Of a DNA stretch of 64,000 bases, positions 52,662 to 61,612 are shown one piece after another. The translations under genes were made by a program, and so were the position numbers. Origin of the DNA: RGIG5612 sp050944475 (GTDB taxonomy: Bacteria; Bacillota; Clostridia; Lachnospirales; Lachnospiraceae); the NCBI GenBank assembly GCA_050944475.1, contig JBMNRD010000001.1:434001-498000 (forward strand). Reading direction: 5' to 3'. The notes under the pieces are model-generated. The model searched no databases. It saw nothing but the letters and a program-made list of their open reading frames with translations, and was not told the origin of the DNA. Position 1 is the stretch's first letter; the number at the start of each line of letters is the position of its first letter.

Positions 52662-53993
52662 ATGAATTCCGACTTTCTTATTGATGGAAATATTTTAGTT
52701 AAATATCAGGGCACGGGTTCTTCCGTGGTTATTCCCGACGGTGTTACGGTTATCGGCGAAGGTGCGTTTGCCTCCAGACGTGAGCTGACCGAAGTTTCTT
52801 TCCCTGCAGAGCTTTTACGAATCGAAAGAAGTGCCTTCGCTCTTTGCTCTGTCGAAAAAGTGGTGCTGCCCGACAGCCTTGAATATCTCGGAGAATTTGC
52901 TTTCTCCAACTGTTTTAAACTAAACGAAGTGGTTTTCCCTTCGCACTTGGAAGAAATTGATCGAAGCGCCTTCTCACGCTGCATTAATTTGCAACGCATT
53001 TCCCTGCCGGAAGGCCTTGTTTCGCTAAAAAGAGGCGTCTTCCTCGGCTGTGCAAATCTGCTCGAAGTCGTCCTGCCGCGCACACTTAAAGACGTGGATA
53101 ATATTGCTTTTTCCGGCTGCAATAAACTGCGCCGTGTGGCGGTTCATCCCGACAATGCGCATTTGTCCGAGTTGGACGGTGTACTGTATAGCAAGGATGG
53201 CTCGCGCATGATGTATTGCCCCGGCGGACTTCTTGAAACTGTTATTCCGAGCCGCGTTACCTCCATTGGCGACCTGGCATTTTATGAGAATCCGAACATC
53301 GACAGATTATCTCTTCACAAAGGGCTTTGCGAAATTGGCAATCTGGCTTTTTACAGATGCACCGAACTTATTGAGATTGTTTTGCCTGAATCTCTTGTTA
53401 AAATCGGCGAGTCGGTTTTCGATGGCTGCAGAAACCTGCGCCGGCTTTCTATTCCCGAAGGCGTGACATCCATCGGACAAAGTTCCTTTTACAACTGCAA
53501 AGGCCTTTACTGGCTCAAGCTTCCTAAAGGTCTGCCCTTTGACCTTCATTGGTTTGCCGGACCGAATGACCCGCCGTGTTACAGTGCGGACAAAACCGTA
53601 ATACCTTTCGTGACTTCCCGCCCGATTGAAGATATCGATTCCGTTATGGGGCTTAAACGGGCGGCCTTTGGATTTATCAAAGCGGATATGGCCGGCGTTG
53701 ACATTTCCCCTGAAATCGCCGCAGGCTACAAGGATTATATTGAGAAAAACATTGACGATTTTCTGACAAAGTCGCTGACGGACGATGAAATCCTTCAATG
53801 GTTATGTAACAACCGCATGATTCCGCCGGAGCGCGTAGAGGAGATGCTGGACAAGGTGTCCGACGCAGGCCTTGCCGGCGCATCAGTTCTTTTGCTGGAT
53901 TATCAAAAGCGCTCCGTTTCAATTCCCCGCCTTGAGCGCGGCGGCCGGTTGGAGCAACGCTTTGAAGCGCTGGAAAATGCGCTGGATTTTTAA
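52662..53993 (+). CDS. Cytoplasmic leucine-rich-repeat (LRR_5/BspA-type) protein
   Basis: The 443-residue protein has no signal peptide. About ten LRR_5 repeats of type (I)PxxLxxIGxxAFxxCxxLxxIxLP cover residues 10-310. A helical C-terminal domain (about 335-443) has a DDEILQWLCNN and EEMLDKVSDAG segment not recognised by me. It is preceded by a GAGGTG ribosome site 10 nt after the VWA-like gene stop and is followed by the MoxR gene. BspA-type proteins are usually surface proteins, so a cytosolic one in this setting suggests a scaffold or partner-recognition role (inference). Confidence 0.78.
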   Translation: MNSDFLIDGNILVKYQGTGSSVVIPDGVTVIGEGAFASRRELTEVSFPAELLRIERSAFALCSVEKVVLPDSLEYLGEFAFSNCFKLNEVVFPSHLEEIDRSAFSRCINLQRISLPEGLVSLKRGVFLGCANLLEVVLPRTLKDVDNIAFSGCNKLRRVAVHPDNAHLSELDGVLYSKDGSRMMYCPGGLLETVIPSRVTSIGDLAFYENPNIDRLSLHKGLCEIGNLAFYRCTELIEIVLPESLVKIGESVFDGCRNLRRLSIPEGVTSIGQSSFYNCKGLYWLKLPKGLPFDLHWFAGPNDPPCYSADKTVIPFVTSRPIEDIDSVMGLKRAAFGFIKADMAGVDISPEIAAGYKDYIEKNIDDFLTKSLTDDEILQWLCNNRMIPPERVEEMLDKVSDAGLAGASVLLLDYQKRSVSIPRLERGGRLEQRFEALENALDF

Positions 53994-54102
53994 AAATCGG
54001 CTACAGCCCAACATATGTATAATTCAGCGTATGAAACGGAACGCCGGACTGTGATTCAATACATTGTTTTGAAAATAAAAATTTACATATACGAGGTTTA
54101 CC

Positions 54103-55629
54103 ATGAACATTAAGGAAGCAAAAGAGGAAATTCGCAGCGCGATGTTTGCGTATTTCACAAAAAATGAATTTGACGAATATGAAATCCCGATTGAGAGACA
54201 AAGACCCGTTTTCCTTATGGGGCCTCCCGGTATAGGCAAAACGTCCATCATGGAGCAAATTGCTCAGGAGCTTAGCGTTGGACTGATTAGTTATTCCATG
54301 TCCCATCATACTCGTCAGAGTGCTCTGGGACTGCCGTTCATTACAACCAAAACGTATAACGGCAAGGAATACACGGTTTCCGAGTACACTATGAGTGAAA
54401 TCATCGCCAGCGTATATGATATGATTGAGGACACCGGTATCAAAGAAGGAATTCTCTTTCTGGATGAAATTAACTGCGTATCTGAAACCTTGGCGCCGGC
54501 CATGCTTCAGTTCCTGCAGTATAAAGTATTCGGCCGCCATCAGGTTCCTAACGGATGGATTGTGGTTACCGCAGGCAATCCTCCTGAATATAATAATTCC
54601 GTGCGCGAACTGGACATTGTTACATGGGATCGTTTAAAGCGCATCGACATTGAACCCGATTATGCGCCATGGAAGGAGTATGCCGTAAATATCGGCGTTC
54701 ATCCCGCAATCACCACCTACCTTGATATTCGCAAAAATGATTTTTACAGGGTTGAAACCACTGTTGAGGGCAAAACCTTCGTTACTGCCCGCGGCTGGGT
54801 TGATTTATCGGGAATTCTTAGAATTTATGAACGCCGCGGATTCAAAATTACCGAACATCTGATTATTCAGTATCTGCAAAACAAAGAGATTGCCCGCAAT
54901 TTCGTAATCTACTACGACCTGTTCAATAAATACCGCGCAGACTATCAACTCGACAAAATTCTTGACGGCAACATCGACGGTGATATTCGCACCCGTGCGA
55001 AGAAAGCAAATCCCGATGAGCGCCTGAGTCTGCTGGGATTGCTTCTCGACACCTTGTCCGGCAATCTTAAGGCTGTTTGCGCCGAAGAAGATGCCATCAC
55101 CGAACTGATTCCGCTGCTTAAAGATGTTCATGGCCTGCTTTCTGAAGGTGTGCCTGCCGCTGAAGCTCTTTCTGTTCAAATTGACAAAACTCACTCCTTA
55201 ATCGAAACCGGTAAGCGTGCATCCGCCCTTTCTTTGGATCGCCAGCGCATGCTTAACCGCATAATTGCAATCCTTGCGGAGATGAAATTGCAATTTGATG
55301 CCGGAAAGCATGAAAACCTTAGTGTCGACGAAGCATTTGCTCTGATAAAAAACATCTACAGCGATATCGTTTCCGCACTTAAATCCCGGGCGGCTGCTGC
55401 CGGCAGCCAGCTTTCCAACCTGTTCAAGTTCTGCGAAAATATGTTTGGAATGGATGTCAACGGCGACAGCCGCGAAATGGTCATCCTTGTTACCGAGTTG
55501 GCTATCAACGCCTACTCGGCCCGCTTCATCAGCCGTTATGGTTGCGACGAATATTTCGCCCACGATGAAAAACTTCTCTTCAATAATCGGCAAAAAGAGC
55601 TGAAGGCCGAATTAGAGGAGCTGTTGTAA
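54103..55629 (+). CDS. MoxR-type AAA+ ATPase
   Basis: The 508-residue protein has an AAA+ domain with Walker A GPPGIGKT (40-47), Walker B ILFLDEINC (about 122-130) and sensor 1 VVTAGNPPEYN, all intact. A long helical C-terminal half follows, of unknown fold. MoxR ATPases act as chaperones that remodel a VWA-domain partner, which here is the gene at 51365. The gap to the LRR gene (109 nt) holds a TATAAT at 54018-54023, so a separate promoter is possible. ATG 54103 follows GAGG. A terminator follows. Confidence 0.87.
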   Translation: MNIKEAKEEIRSAMFAYFTKNEFDEYEIPIERQRPVFLMGPPGIGKTSIMEQIAQELSVGLISYSMSHHTRQSALGLPFITTKTYNGKEYTVSEYTMSEIIASVYDMIEDTGIKEGILFLDEINCVSETLAPAMLQFLQYKVFGRHQVPNGWIVVTAGNPPEYNNSVRELDIVTWDRLKRIDIEPDYAPWKEYAVNIGVHPAITTYLDIRKNDFYRVETTVEGKTFVTARGWVDLSGILRIYERRGFKITEHLIIQYLQNKEIARNFVIYYDLFNKYRADYQLDKILDGNIDGDIRTRAKKANPDERLSLLGLLLDTLSGNLKAVCAEEDAITELIPLLKDVHGLLSEGVPAAEALSVQIDKTHSLIETGKRASALSLDRQRMLNRIIAILAEMKLQFDAGKHENLSVDEAFALIKNIYSDIVSALKSRAAAAGSQLSNLFKFCENMFGMDVNGDSREMVILVTELAINAYSARFISRYGCDEYFAHDEKLLFNNRQKELKAELEELL

Positions 55630-55636
55630 AAAACTC

Positions 55637-55692
55637 AAGCCGCAACCGTCTTCCATACATAAATACATAAGACTGTCGCGGCTTTTTTATTG
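55637..55692 (+). terminator. Terminator after the MoxR-type gene
   Basis: The outer stem AAGCCGC (55637-55643) and GCGGCTT (55678-55684) has an inner GTCTT/AAGAC pairing and is followed by TTTT. Confidence 0.75.
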
Positions 55693-55732
55693 TAAGAAAT
55701 GAAACAGGTTTTGTGTCAAAGGATGTCGAGAA

Positions 55733-56491
55733 TTATTCAACCTCAGCCACCAGCTCCACCGGGCAGTGGTCCGAGCCGAAAACATCGGAATGTATCTTTG
55801 CCGACTTTAGTTTGCCGGCCAGCGCTTTCGAGACCATAAAATAGTCAATACGCCACCCCGCGTTCCTTTCACGGGCGCGAAAACGGTATGACCACCAGGA
55901 GTAAACATTTTCCAAATCCGGATAGAAATACCTGAATGTGTCAATTAACCCTGCTGCCACCACATTATCCATTTTCCCCCGCTCTTCGTCGGTGAAGCCT
56001 GCATTGCGGCGGTTTGACCGGGGATTTTTCAAATCTATTTCCTTGTGAGCCACATTCAGGTCACCGCCATAAATAACCGGCTTATTTTCTTCGAGCTTTT
56101 TCACGTATGCCAGAAAATCATCTTCCCAGCGCATACGGTAATCCAGCCTTTTCAGCTCATCGCCGGAGTTCGGCACATAAACCGTTACAAAATAAAACTC
56201 TTCAAACTCGAGACAAATAACGCGTCCTTCAGTATCATGTTCGGAAATTCCAATGCCGTATTTTACGGAAATCGGTTCTTTTTTTGTAAAAACGGCCGTT
56301 CCTGAATAGCCCTTTTTCTCGGCGTAATTCCAGTATTGATGATATCCGGGAAGGTCCAGCTCTATCTGCCCTGCCTGAAGTTTTGTCTCCTGAAGGCAGA
56401 ATATGTCCGCTTCCGCTTCACTGAAAAAATCCATGAAACCCTTCCCCATGCAGGCTCTTATTCCGTTAACATTCCAAGAAACAAACTTCAT
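55733..56491 (-). CDS. xth: Exodeoxyribonuclease III / AP endonuclease
   Basis: The 252-residue exonuclease III-family enzyme nicks DNA at abasic sites. The catalytic blocks are NVNGIRA, LQETKLQ (metal Glu), GGDLNVAHKEIDL, WRIDYF and SDHCPV (His-Asp pair). ATG 56491 follows AGGAGAG. It lies 8 nt after the large membrane-anchored protein gene. Confidence 0.94.
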   Translation of the reverse strand: MKFVSWNVNGIRACMGKGFMDFFSEAEADIFCLQETKLQAGQIELDLPGYHQYWNYAEKKGYSGTAVFTKKEPISVKYGIGISEHDTEGRVICLEFEEFYFVTVYVPNSGDELKRLDYRMRWEDDFLAYVKKLEENKPVIYGGDLNVAHKEIDLKNPRSNRRNAGFTDEERGKMDNVVAAGLIDTFRYFYPDLENVYSWWSYRFRARERNAGWRIDYFMVSKALAGKLKSAKIHSDVFGSDHCPVELVAEVE

Positions 56492-56499
56492 TCTCTCTC

Positions 56500-58983
56500 C
56501 TATTTTACAACATATGTATGGCCGGTGGTCGAAAACATCTCGGTTATGTCATCCGATGCCATCTCCGTTTCCTCCCCGGTGTATACATTTTTCATCGTTA
56601 TATTATCCGCAAAATCATATCCGGTAAACAGATACATCTGTCCGTCCCTTTCCCAGACGAAGGCGATTTTTGACCCTGTATAATACATGGCCTCAACTAG
56701 GGTTATTCCGGTCACGTTAACCATGTCCCCCGCCTTGATTTTTTCAAGTGCCAATTCTATGGTTACGTTGGACAGCGCAACCTCTCTGGGAATAACTCCC
56801 CTTTTGTAAAAAACAGTTCCATCCGGTTCAATCACCATACCATACTGGCTATAAGCCAGCATAATTGCGGCGCCAGCGTCTTCCTCGATTGATTTAACGT
56901 CTCCCTTGGCATAGACATAATACTTGCCGCTGTCATCGAACATGTCGCGAATATCGACTGTATTGGCGTCAGTAAATAACACTTGAGCCTTTTTATTGAT
57001 AATCAGATTTCCTCCGGTAGTTGTTTCGTCCGCAAACCTGACATAATAAACCGTTCTCTTTATTTCTTCAAAAGCCGAATAATAAGACAGGGTTTTTCGA
57101 GCCTCGATGTCCGTGGCGAATATGGTATAGTCATCCGTAAAATCAAAGCCTTCCGCCTTTTTTGCCACTCGTTTCAAAACAACCCTGTTGTGTTCGTTTA
57201 TAGCCTCTACAAAGAAGCCTTCTCCGGAATCTGTTTGGTTGCTTATCTTTTGTCCGTCTACCACGTACATATCCGTCATCAGCAGATATTCTTTTCCGGA
57301 CTGCTCTTCATATAATTCTCCGGTTTTACCCTGCCCGTAAACAAATTCCTGATTAAGAAACCCGAGGGCCTTTATAGAGTGGCCGGAATCTGCCCTCACC
57401 TCGTAACTTTCGCCGCTCTCAAGATTTAAAACCGTAATCTTGTCGGCATCATTTATTTTGCCATCCGCCTGCCAGGCAATCAGGTTGCCGGATGTATGTA
57501 TAACGAAGGTTCCTTCCTTCAGACCCCCCATTACTAACTCCGCTCTGTTCGTGTCCAAATTCATTCTGTACAGATACTGATCCATCATGATGTACAGATT
57601 GTTGGTATCACTTAAATAGAACAGATTTCCTATGGATTCCTTGAGGATTTCGTATGGCAGGTTGGTTGGAATGAATATCTCCTCCACAGCCTCCTCGGAC
57701 TCAGCACGGTAAGTGTACATACTGATACCGACCCTGCCCTCATGAAGTCCGGCATTCATATATCCGTAAACGATAAACTGTATGTCTCCCTCATCGGTGA
57801 CATCAATTATTTTCAGCTCGTGACGGTCGTACATTTCCCTCTTATCGTTGACGCTTGTCGAAAAGCTGAAAATTTTCCTCAACGTTTTTGCGCCCGTATC
57901 CATAGCCCAGAGCGTTTCATTTGCGACAAAAACGGAAATCGTTCCGGACGGGTTACACATTCTTGTGATTACATCATCCGCCATTATGCCGAGCTTGGCA
58001 GCTCCGGTTTCGATAGTTCCCTCTGCGTACGGGTCGAAAATCTGGTCGGTCGTTCTTTCATAATTGAGAATGTAAGTCTTTTTGTTGGCAGTTCTCATGC
58101 GGTAATACTCATAAACGCGATAGTATTCCTTACCCCCGCCTTCCTGCCTGGTTACCATATAATTAAACTGGAAATACCCCAGCTCTCCGTCAACATCAAG
58201 AATTTCAACCTCCGGCTCTTCAAGCAGCGTCACATTCATGGTCCCCCAAATTACGCTTGAAACGGAGGAGTACAGGCTCACTGAGCTGAAGTCGGTATTA
58301 ATATCCATCCAGTATTTTGTATCCATATTGCTGGTGACAAATGCTTTAATTTCATCATTCCCCGCATTAAACAGACATTCGTTAAAATACAGAGCATAGT
58401 CCAATTGCTCCGAAATGAACGACGATGAGTCCCTCTTTATGCGCGAATAATAGTAAATCTCCCTGTCCGTCCCGTCCTTAAGGACTATGACCAGAACATA
58501 TTCCTTGCCGTCTTCAATTAAATTATCGATGCGCAATATTCCAGTTATTCCGGTGCCGTCCTTGCCCAGATCTTCACAAACGGAGTTCTGAACCAGATTG
58601 CCTCTGGCGGTATCCATAACCTTGTACGTGACGGATTGAATTGTATTCCCATACAGCTCTACTCTTATGGGAATATCGTATGTATCCTCAAGGATATATA
58701 TGTTTCTTCTGACGTAACCGGCATCCAACGGTTGGATGTAGCCGTGAAGCAGATTAATCTGCCTCTCCTTATACTCCATGGTAAGAGTCGGCAAAGAGGC
58801 CGCCGACATATTCTCGTATTGGATTTCTTCGCTCTCCTGCTTCTGAAAAACCAAAAAAAGAATCACGGCAGCCGTAAAGGCCACGGCAACAACGGCACAG
58901 ACGCATATTATCAGCACCTTGTTACGCGCGAGCCAGTTTTTCCTTGCATATATGTTGTAAGTGGACCGTCGCCTTCTCCTCAT
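56500..58983 (-). CDS. Large membrane-anchored protein of unknown function, C39-peptidase-like C-terminus without clear active site
   Basis: The 827-residue protein has a basic N-terminus, one membrane segment (about 22-46) and a long extracytoplasmic part rich in beta strands, propeller-like in places (segments such as NLFYLSDTNNLYIMMDQYLYRM). The last 100 residues (MVNVTGITLVEAMYYTG...YLFTGYDFADNITMKNVYTGE) look like the core of a papain-like C39 domain, but I see no catalytic Cys or His in the expected places. It has its own start with no strong ribosome site. The function is unknown; the C39 reading is inference. Confidence 0.75.
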   Translation of the reverse strand: MRRRRRSTYNIYARKNWLARNKVLIICVCAVVAVAFTAAVILFLVFQKQESEEIQYENMSAASLPTLTMEYKERQINLLHGYIQPLDAGYVRRNIYILEDTYDIPIRVELYGNTIQSVTYKVMDTARGNLVQNSVCEDLGKDGTGITGILRIDNLIEDGKEYVLVIVLKDGTDREIYYYSRIKRDSSSFISEQLDYALYFNECLFNAGNDEIKAFVTSNMDTKYWMDINTDFSSVSLYSSVSSVIWGTMNVTLLEEPEVEILDVDGELGYFQFNYMVTRQEGGGKEYYRVYEYYRMRTANKKTYILNYERTTDQIFDPYAEGTIETGAAKLGIMADDVITRMCNPSGTISVFVANETLWAMDTGAKTLRKIFSFSTSVNDKREMYDRHELKIIDVTDEGDIQFIVYGYMNAGLHEGRVGISMYTYRAESEEAVEEIFIPTNLPYEILKESIGNLFYLSDTNNLYIMMDQYLYRMNLDTNRAELVMGGLKEGTFVIHTSGNLIAWQADGKINDADKITVLNLESGESYEVRADSGHSIKALGFLNQEFVYGQGKTGELYEEQSGKEYLLMTDMYVVDGQKISNQTDSGEGFFVEAINEHNRVVLKRVAKKAEGFDFTDDYTIFATDIEARKTLSYYSAFEEIKRTVYYVRFADETTTGGNLIINKKAQVLFTDANTVDIRDMFDDSGKYYVYAKGDVKSIEEDAGAAIMLAYSQYGMVIEPDGTVFYKRGVIPREVALSNVTIELALEKIKAGDMVNVTGITLVEAMYYTGSKIAFVWERDGQMYLFTGYDFADNITMKNVYTGEETEMASDDITEMFSTTGHTYVVK

Positions 58984-59088
58984 GAATGGAATTATACAAG
59001 ATTTATCTTAAATAGACAATCCTGAGGATTTTGGCAACTATTTTTACCTTCCGTTTTGTGTTTTTTATTTAAACTTTACTTATTTGTG

Positions 59089-59117
59089 TTGACATCATTT
59101 GTCTTGAGTGCTATAAA
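59089..59117 (+). promoter_or_regulatory. Consensus sigma-A promoter of the ilv operon
   Basis: TTGACA (59089-59094), a 17-bp spacer and TATAAA (59112-59117), about 30 nt before the leader peptide start. Confidence 0.85.
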
Positions 59118-59146
59118 TATCTGTAAGTGATTTTTAGGAGCAATTC

Positions 59147-59251
59147 ATGAATTTTAGTTTTGCGATTATCGGTATAATTCTATTGGTCGTGGTTCTATTG
59201 CTATTTTGGCGGTTGAACGGCGCTGAAAGTTATACCCCGATTACAGACTGA
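59147..59251 (+). CDS. ilv leader peptide (candidate attenuator peptide)
   Basis: This 34-residue open frame has a good ribosome site (AGGAG) in front of ATG 59147. Residues 7-19 run IIGIILLVVVLLL; 14 of the 34 residues are Ile, Leu or Val, the very amino acids made by the downstream operon. An intrinsic terminator lies 39 nt after its stop and just before ilvB. This is the layout of a ribosome-mediated attenuator. A small membrane peptide is an alternative reading, because the same stretch is hydrophobic. Confidence 0.7.
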   Translation: MNFSFAIIGIILLVVVLLLFWRLNGAESYTPITD

Positions 59252-59289
59252 ATAGTCCTTATCAATACAGATAGACTCGATGTTTGAAT

Positions 59290-59329
59290 ATCCTATGGTT
59301 GACTTTTAGCCATAGGATTATTTTTAATT
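59290..59329 (+). terminator. Attenuator terminator before ilvB
   Basis: The arms ATCCTATGG (59290-59298) and CCATAGGAT (59310-59318), with an 11-nt loop, are followed by TATTTTTAATT. It lies 16 nt before the ilvB ATG and would stop transcription of the operon unless it were prevented from forming. Confidence 0.75.
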
Positions 59330-59344
59330 ACAGGAGGAAATGCC

Positions 59345-61051
59345 ATGAAACTGACAGGTGCCCGCATCCTAATAGAATGCCTGCTGGAGCAGAATGTCGA
59401 TACCGTCTTTGGATATCCGGGAGGGACAATTCTAAATGTATATGATGCAATCTATGATTATACTGACAGAATAACCCACATTCTCACTGCCCATGAGCAG
59501 GGTGCTTCCCATGCGGCTGACGGATATGCCCGAAGCACCGGAAAGGTGGGAGTGTGCTTTGCGACCTCCGGACCCGGAGCTACCAACCTTACAACCGGCA
59601 TCGCAACTGCTTACATGGACTCCTCTCCGGTTGTATTTATTACCTGCAATGTAAATGAGCCCCTGCTCGGCAAAGACTCGTTCCAGGAGGTTGATATCAC
59701 CGGCATATCCATGCCCATTACCAAATGTAATTATGTTGTGCGTGACGTTGAAGAGCTTGCTCATGTTGTCAGGGAATCCTTTGCTATTGCAAGAAGCGGA
59801 CGCCCGGGTCCTGTTCTTATTGACATTTTGAAAAATGTTACAGCGGAAACCGCCGACTACATTCCCCTTCCCGTAAATGAGCATTTCACTGACGGGCGCC
59901 TTGCCATGCTTGTTGCCCGGTCGTCCCAAAATTTTCAGACCCCTTCCCCTGACGAGAAAGATATTGATACATTAATTGAAATGATCAATGCTTCCTCAAA
60001 GCCACTCTTTATCTGCGGCGGCGGAGTTGTAAGAGGAAGGGCACAGGCAGAATTTACGGAATTTGTCGAGAAAGCGGGCGCCCCTACAGCCATTACCCTG
60101 ATGGGGGGCGGCGGACTGAACGGACGCAATCCTCTGGCAACAGGCATGATCGGTATGCACGGCTCTCAGGCTTCAAACATGGCCTGCGATGCATGCGATT
60201 TACTGGTTGCAGTAGGCTGCAGGTTCTCGGACAGGCTCGCTCTTGACCCCAAAACCTTCGCACGAAATGCTAAAATAGTCCAGATCGATATCGACAGATC
60301 TGAAATAGATAAAAATGTAAAGACCCACCATCATATAATCGGGGATGCTAAAAAAGTCCTTTCCATGCTAAATGAACGCCTGACACAGCAGTCTCACGAA
60401 AAGTGGAAAAAGTACGTCTTCTCCTACCCGACGGAAACCGAATATAAGGAAGAAAACAATGCCCTTACTCCTAAGCAGATTCTTTCAACAATTGCAAGAG
60501 AGATGCCGGACGACACCATTGTGGCAACCGACGTGGGACAGCACCAGATGTGGGCAATCCAGCATTTTCACTTTGACTATGCGGGACAACTTCTGACATC
60601 GGGAGGCTTCGGAACAATGGGCTTTGGCCTCGGAGCCGCCATCGGAGCGAAAGTCGGCAATCCTGACAAGGCTGTAATACACATTACCGGAGACGGTAGC
60701 TTCCGGATGAACTGTGTTGAGCTTGCCACGGTGCAGGCATATGACATTCCGGTGATTACATTTGTCTTTAATAATGGTACACTAGGAATGGTAAGGCAAT
60801 GGCAGAAGCTTATTTATAATAAGCGCTTCTCCCAGACCACCTTGGACAGGGCTCCGAATTTTTCCGCCCTGGCTGAGGCTTACGGGCTGAAGGGAAGACG
60901 CATTACCAATATTAATGAGCTTGAAGCCGCCATCAAGGATGCCCTTGAATGGGGTCATGGCTACGTTATAGACTGCGCCATCGATATCGACGAAATGGTT
61001 CGTCCAATGGTTGGCGGCGGAAGTCAAATCACAGACTTCCTTGCAATATAA
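59345..61051 (+). CDS. ilvB: Acetolactate synthase, large (catalytic) subunit
   Basis: AHAS condenses pyruvate with pyruvate or 2-ketobutyrate, the first step of branched-chain amino-acid synthesis. The 568-residue ThDP enzyme has the catalytic Glu E51 in HEQGASH, the FAD-related GMIGMHGSQASN segment and the ThDP/Mg motif GDGSFRMN...NNGTLGMV. ATG 59345 follows AGGAGG. Full length, and the first structural gene after the attenuator. Confidence 0.97.
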   Translation: MKLTGARILIECLLEQNVDTVFGYPGGTILNVYDAIYDYTDRITHILTAHEQGASHAADGYARSTGKVGVCFATSGPGATNLTTGIATAYMDSSPVVFITCNVNEPLLGKDSFQEVDITGISMPITKCNYVVRDVEELAHVVRESFAIARSGRPGPVLIDILKNVTAETADYIPLPVNEHFTDGRLAMLVARSSQNFQTPSPDEKDIDTLIEMINASSKPLFICGGGVVRGRAQAEFTEFVEKAGAPTAITLMGGGGLNGRNPLATGMIGMHGSQASNMACDACDLLVAVGCRFSDRLALDPKTFARNAKIVQIDIDRSEIDKNVKTHHHIIGDAKKVLSMLNERLTQQSHEKWKKYVFSYPTETEYKEENNALTPKQILSTIAREMPDDTIVATDVGQHQMWAIQHFHFDYAGQLLTSGGFGTMGFGLGAAIGAKVGNPDKAVIHITGDGSFRMNCVELATVQAYDIPVITFVFNNGTLGMVRQWQKLIYNKRFSQTTLDRAPNFSALAEAYGLKGRRITNINELEAAIKDALEWGHGYVIDCAIDIDEMVRPMVGGGSQITDFLAI

Positions 61052-61063
61052 AAGGAGGACAGA

Positions 61064-61612
61064 ATGAACGAAGAAAGACACACATTATCTGTACTTGTTG
61101 ATAACCAGGCGGGCGTCCTGTCCCAGGTGGCAAGGCTTTTTTCCAGAAAGGGATACAACATCGAGTCTCTTGCGGTAGGTACAACGGATATTCCTACGGT
61201 TTCCCGTATTACCATCGAGGTCATTACCGACGAGGACCACATCAATTTGCTGGCAAACCAACTGGCCAAGCTGATTCCGGTTCACTCCGTAAGGCTTCTT
61301 ACGCCGGAAATTTCCATCCGCAGAGAGCTTGTTATGATTAAGGTAAAAGCTCCGGCAGGTGAGAAGAGGAACGAACTCATCCAGATAGCTGCCATCTTCC
61401 GCGCAAATATTATCGACGTATCAATCGGTGCCCTTACTCTGGCCATTATCGGCGATGAGCGAAAAATACAAGGATTGCTGGATATTCTGGCTGAATTCGA
61501 AATACTGGAACTTGTCAGGACCGGTATCATAGCTCTAGAACGGGGACAGGAAACAATTTATGACAAAACAAAGGTTAAAGGAGAATTTGACTATGGCAAA
61601 AATGTATTATGA
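61064..61612 (+). CDS. ilvN: Acetolactate synthase, small (regulatory) subunit
   Basis: The 182-residue protein has an N-terminal ACT domain (HTLSVLVDNQAGVLSQVARLFSRKGYNIESL) that binds valine for feedback, and a C-terminal small-subunit domain (about 85-165). ATG 61064 follows AAAGGAGG, 12 nt after ilvB. The gene end overlaps ilvC by 20 nt. The symbol could equally be ilvH. Confidence 0.95.
   Translation: MNEERHTLSVLVDNQAGVLSQVARLFSRKGYNIESLAVGTTDIPTVSRITIEVITDEDHINLLANQLAKLIPVHSVRLLTPEISIRRELVMIKVKAPAGEKRNELIQIAAIFRANIIDVSIGALTLAIIGDERKIQGLLDILAEFEILELVRTGIIALERGQETIYDKTKVKGEFDYGKNVL

Noticed and set aside
59118..59344. A T-box or other riboswitch before ilvB.
   Set aside because: No T-box consensus sequence is present, and the leader peptide with terminator explains the region better.
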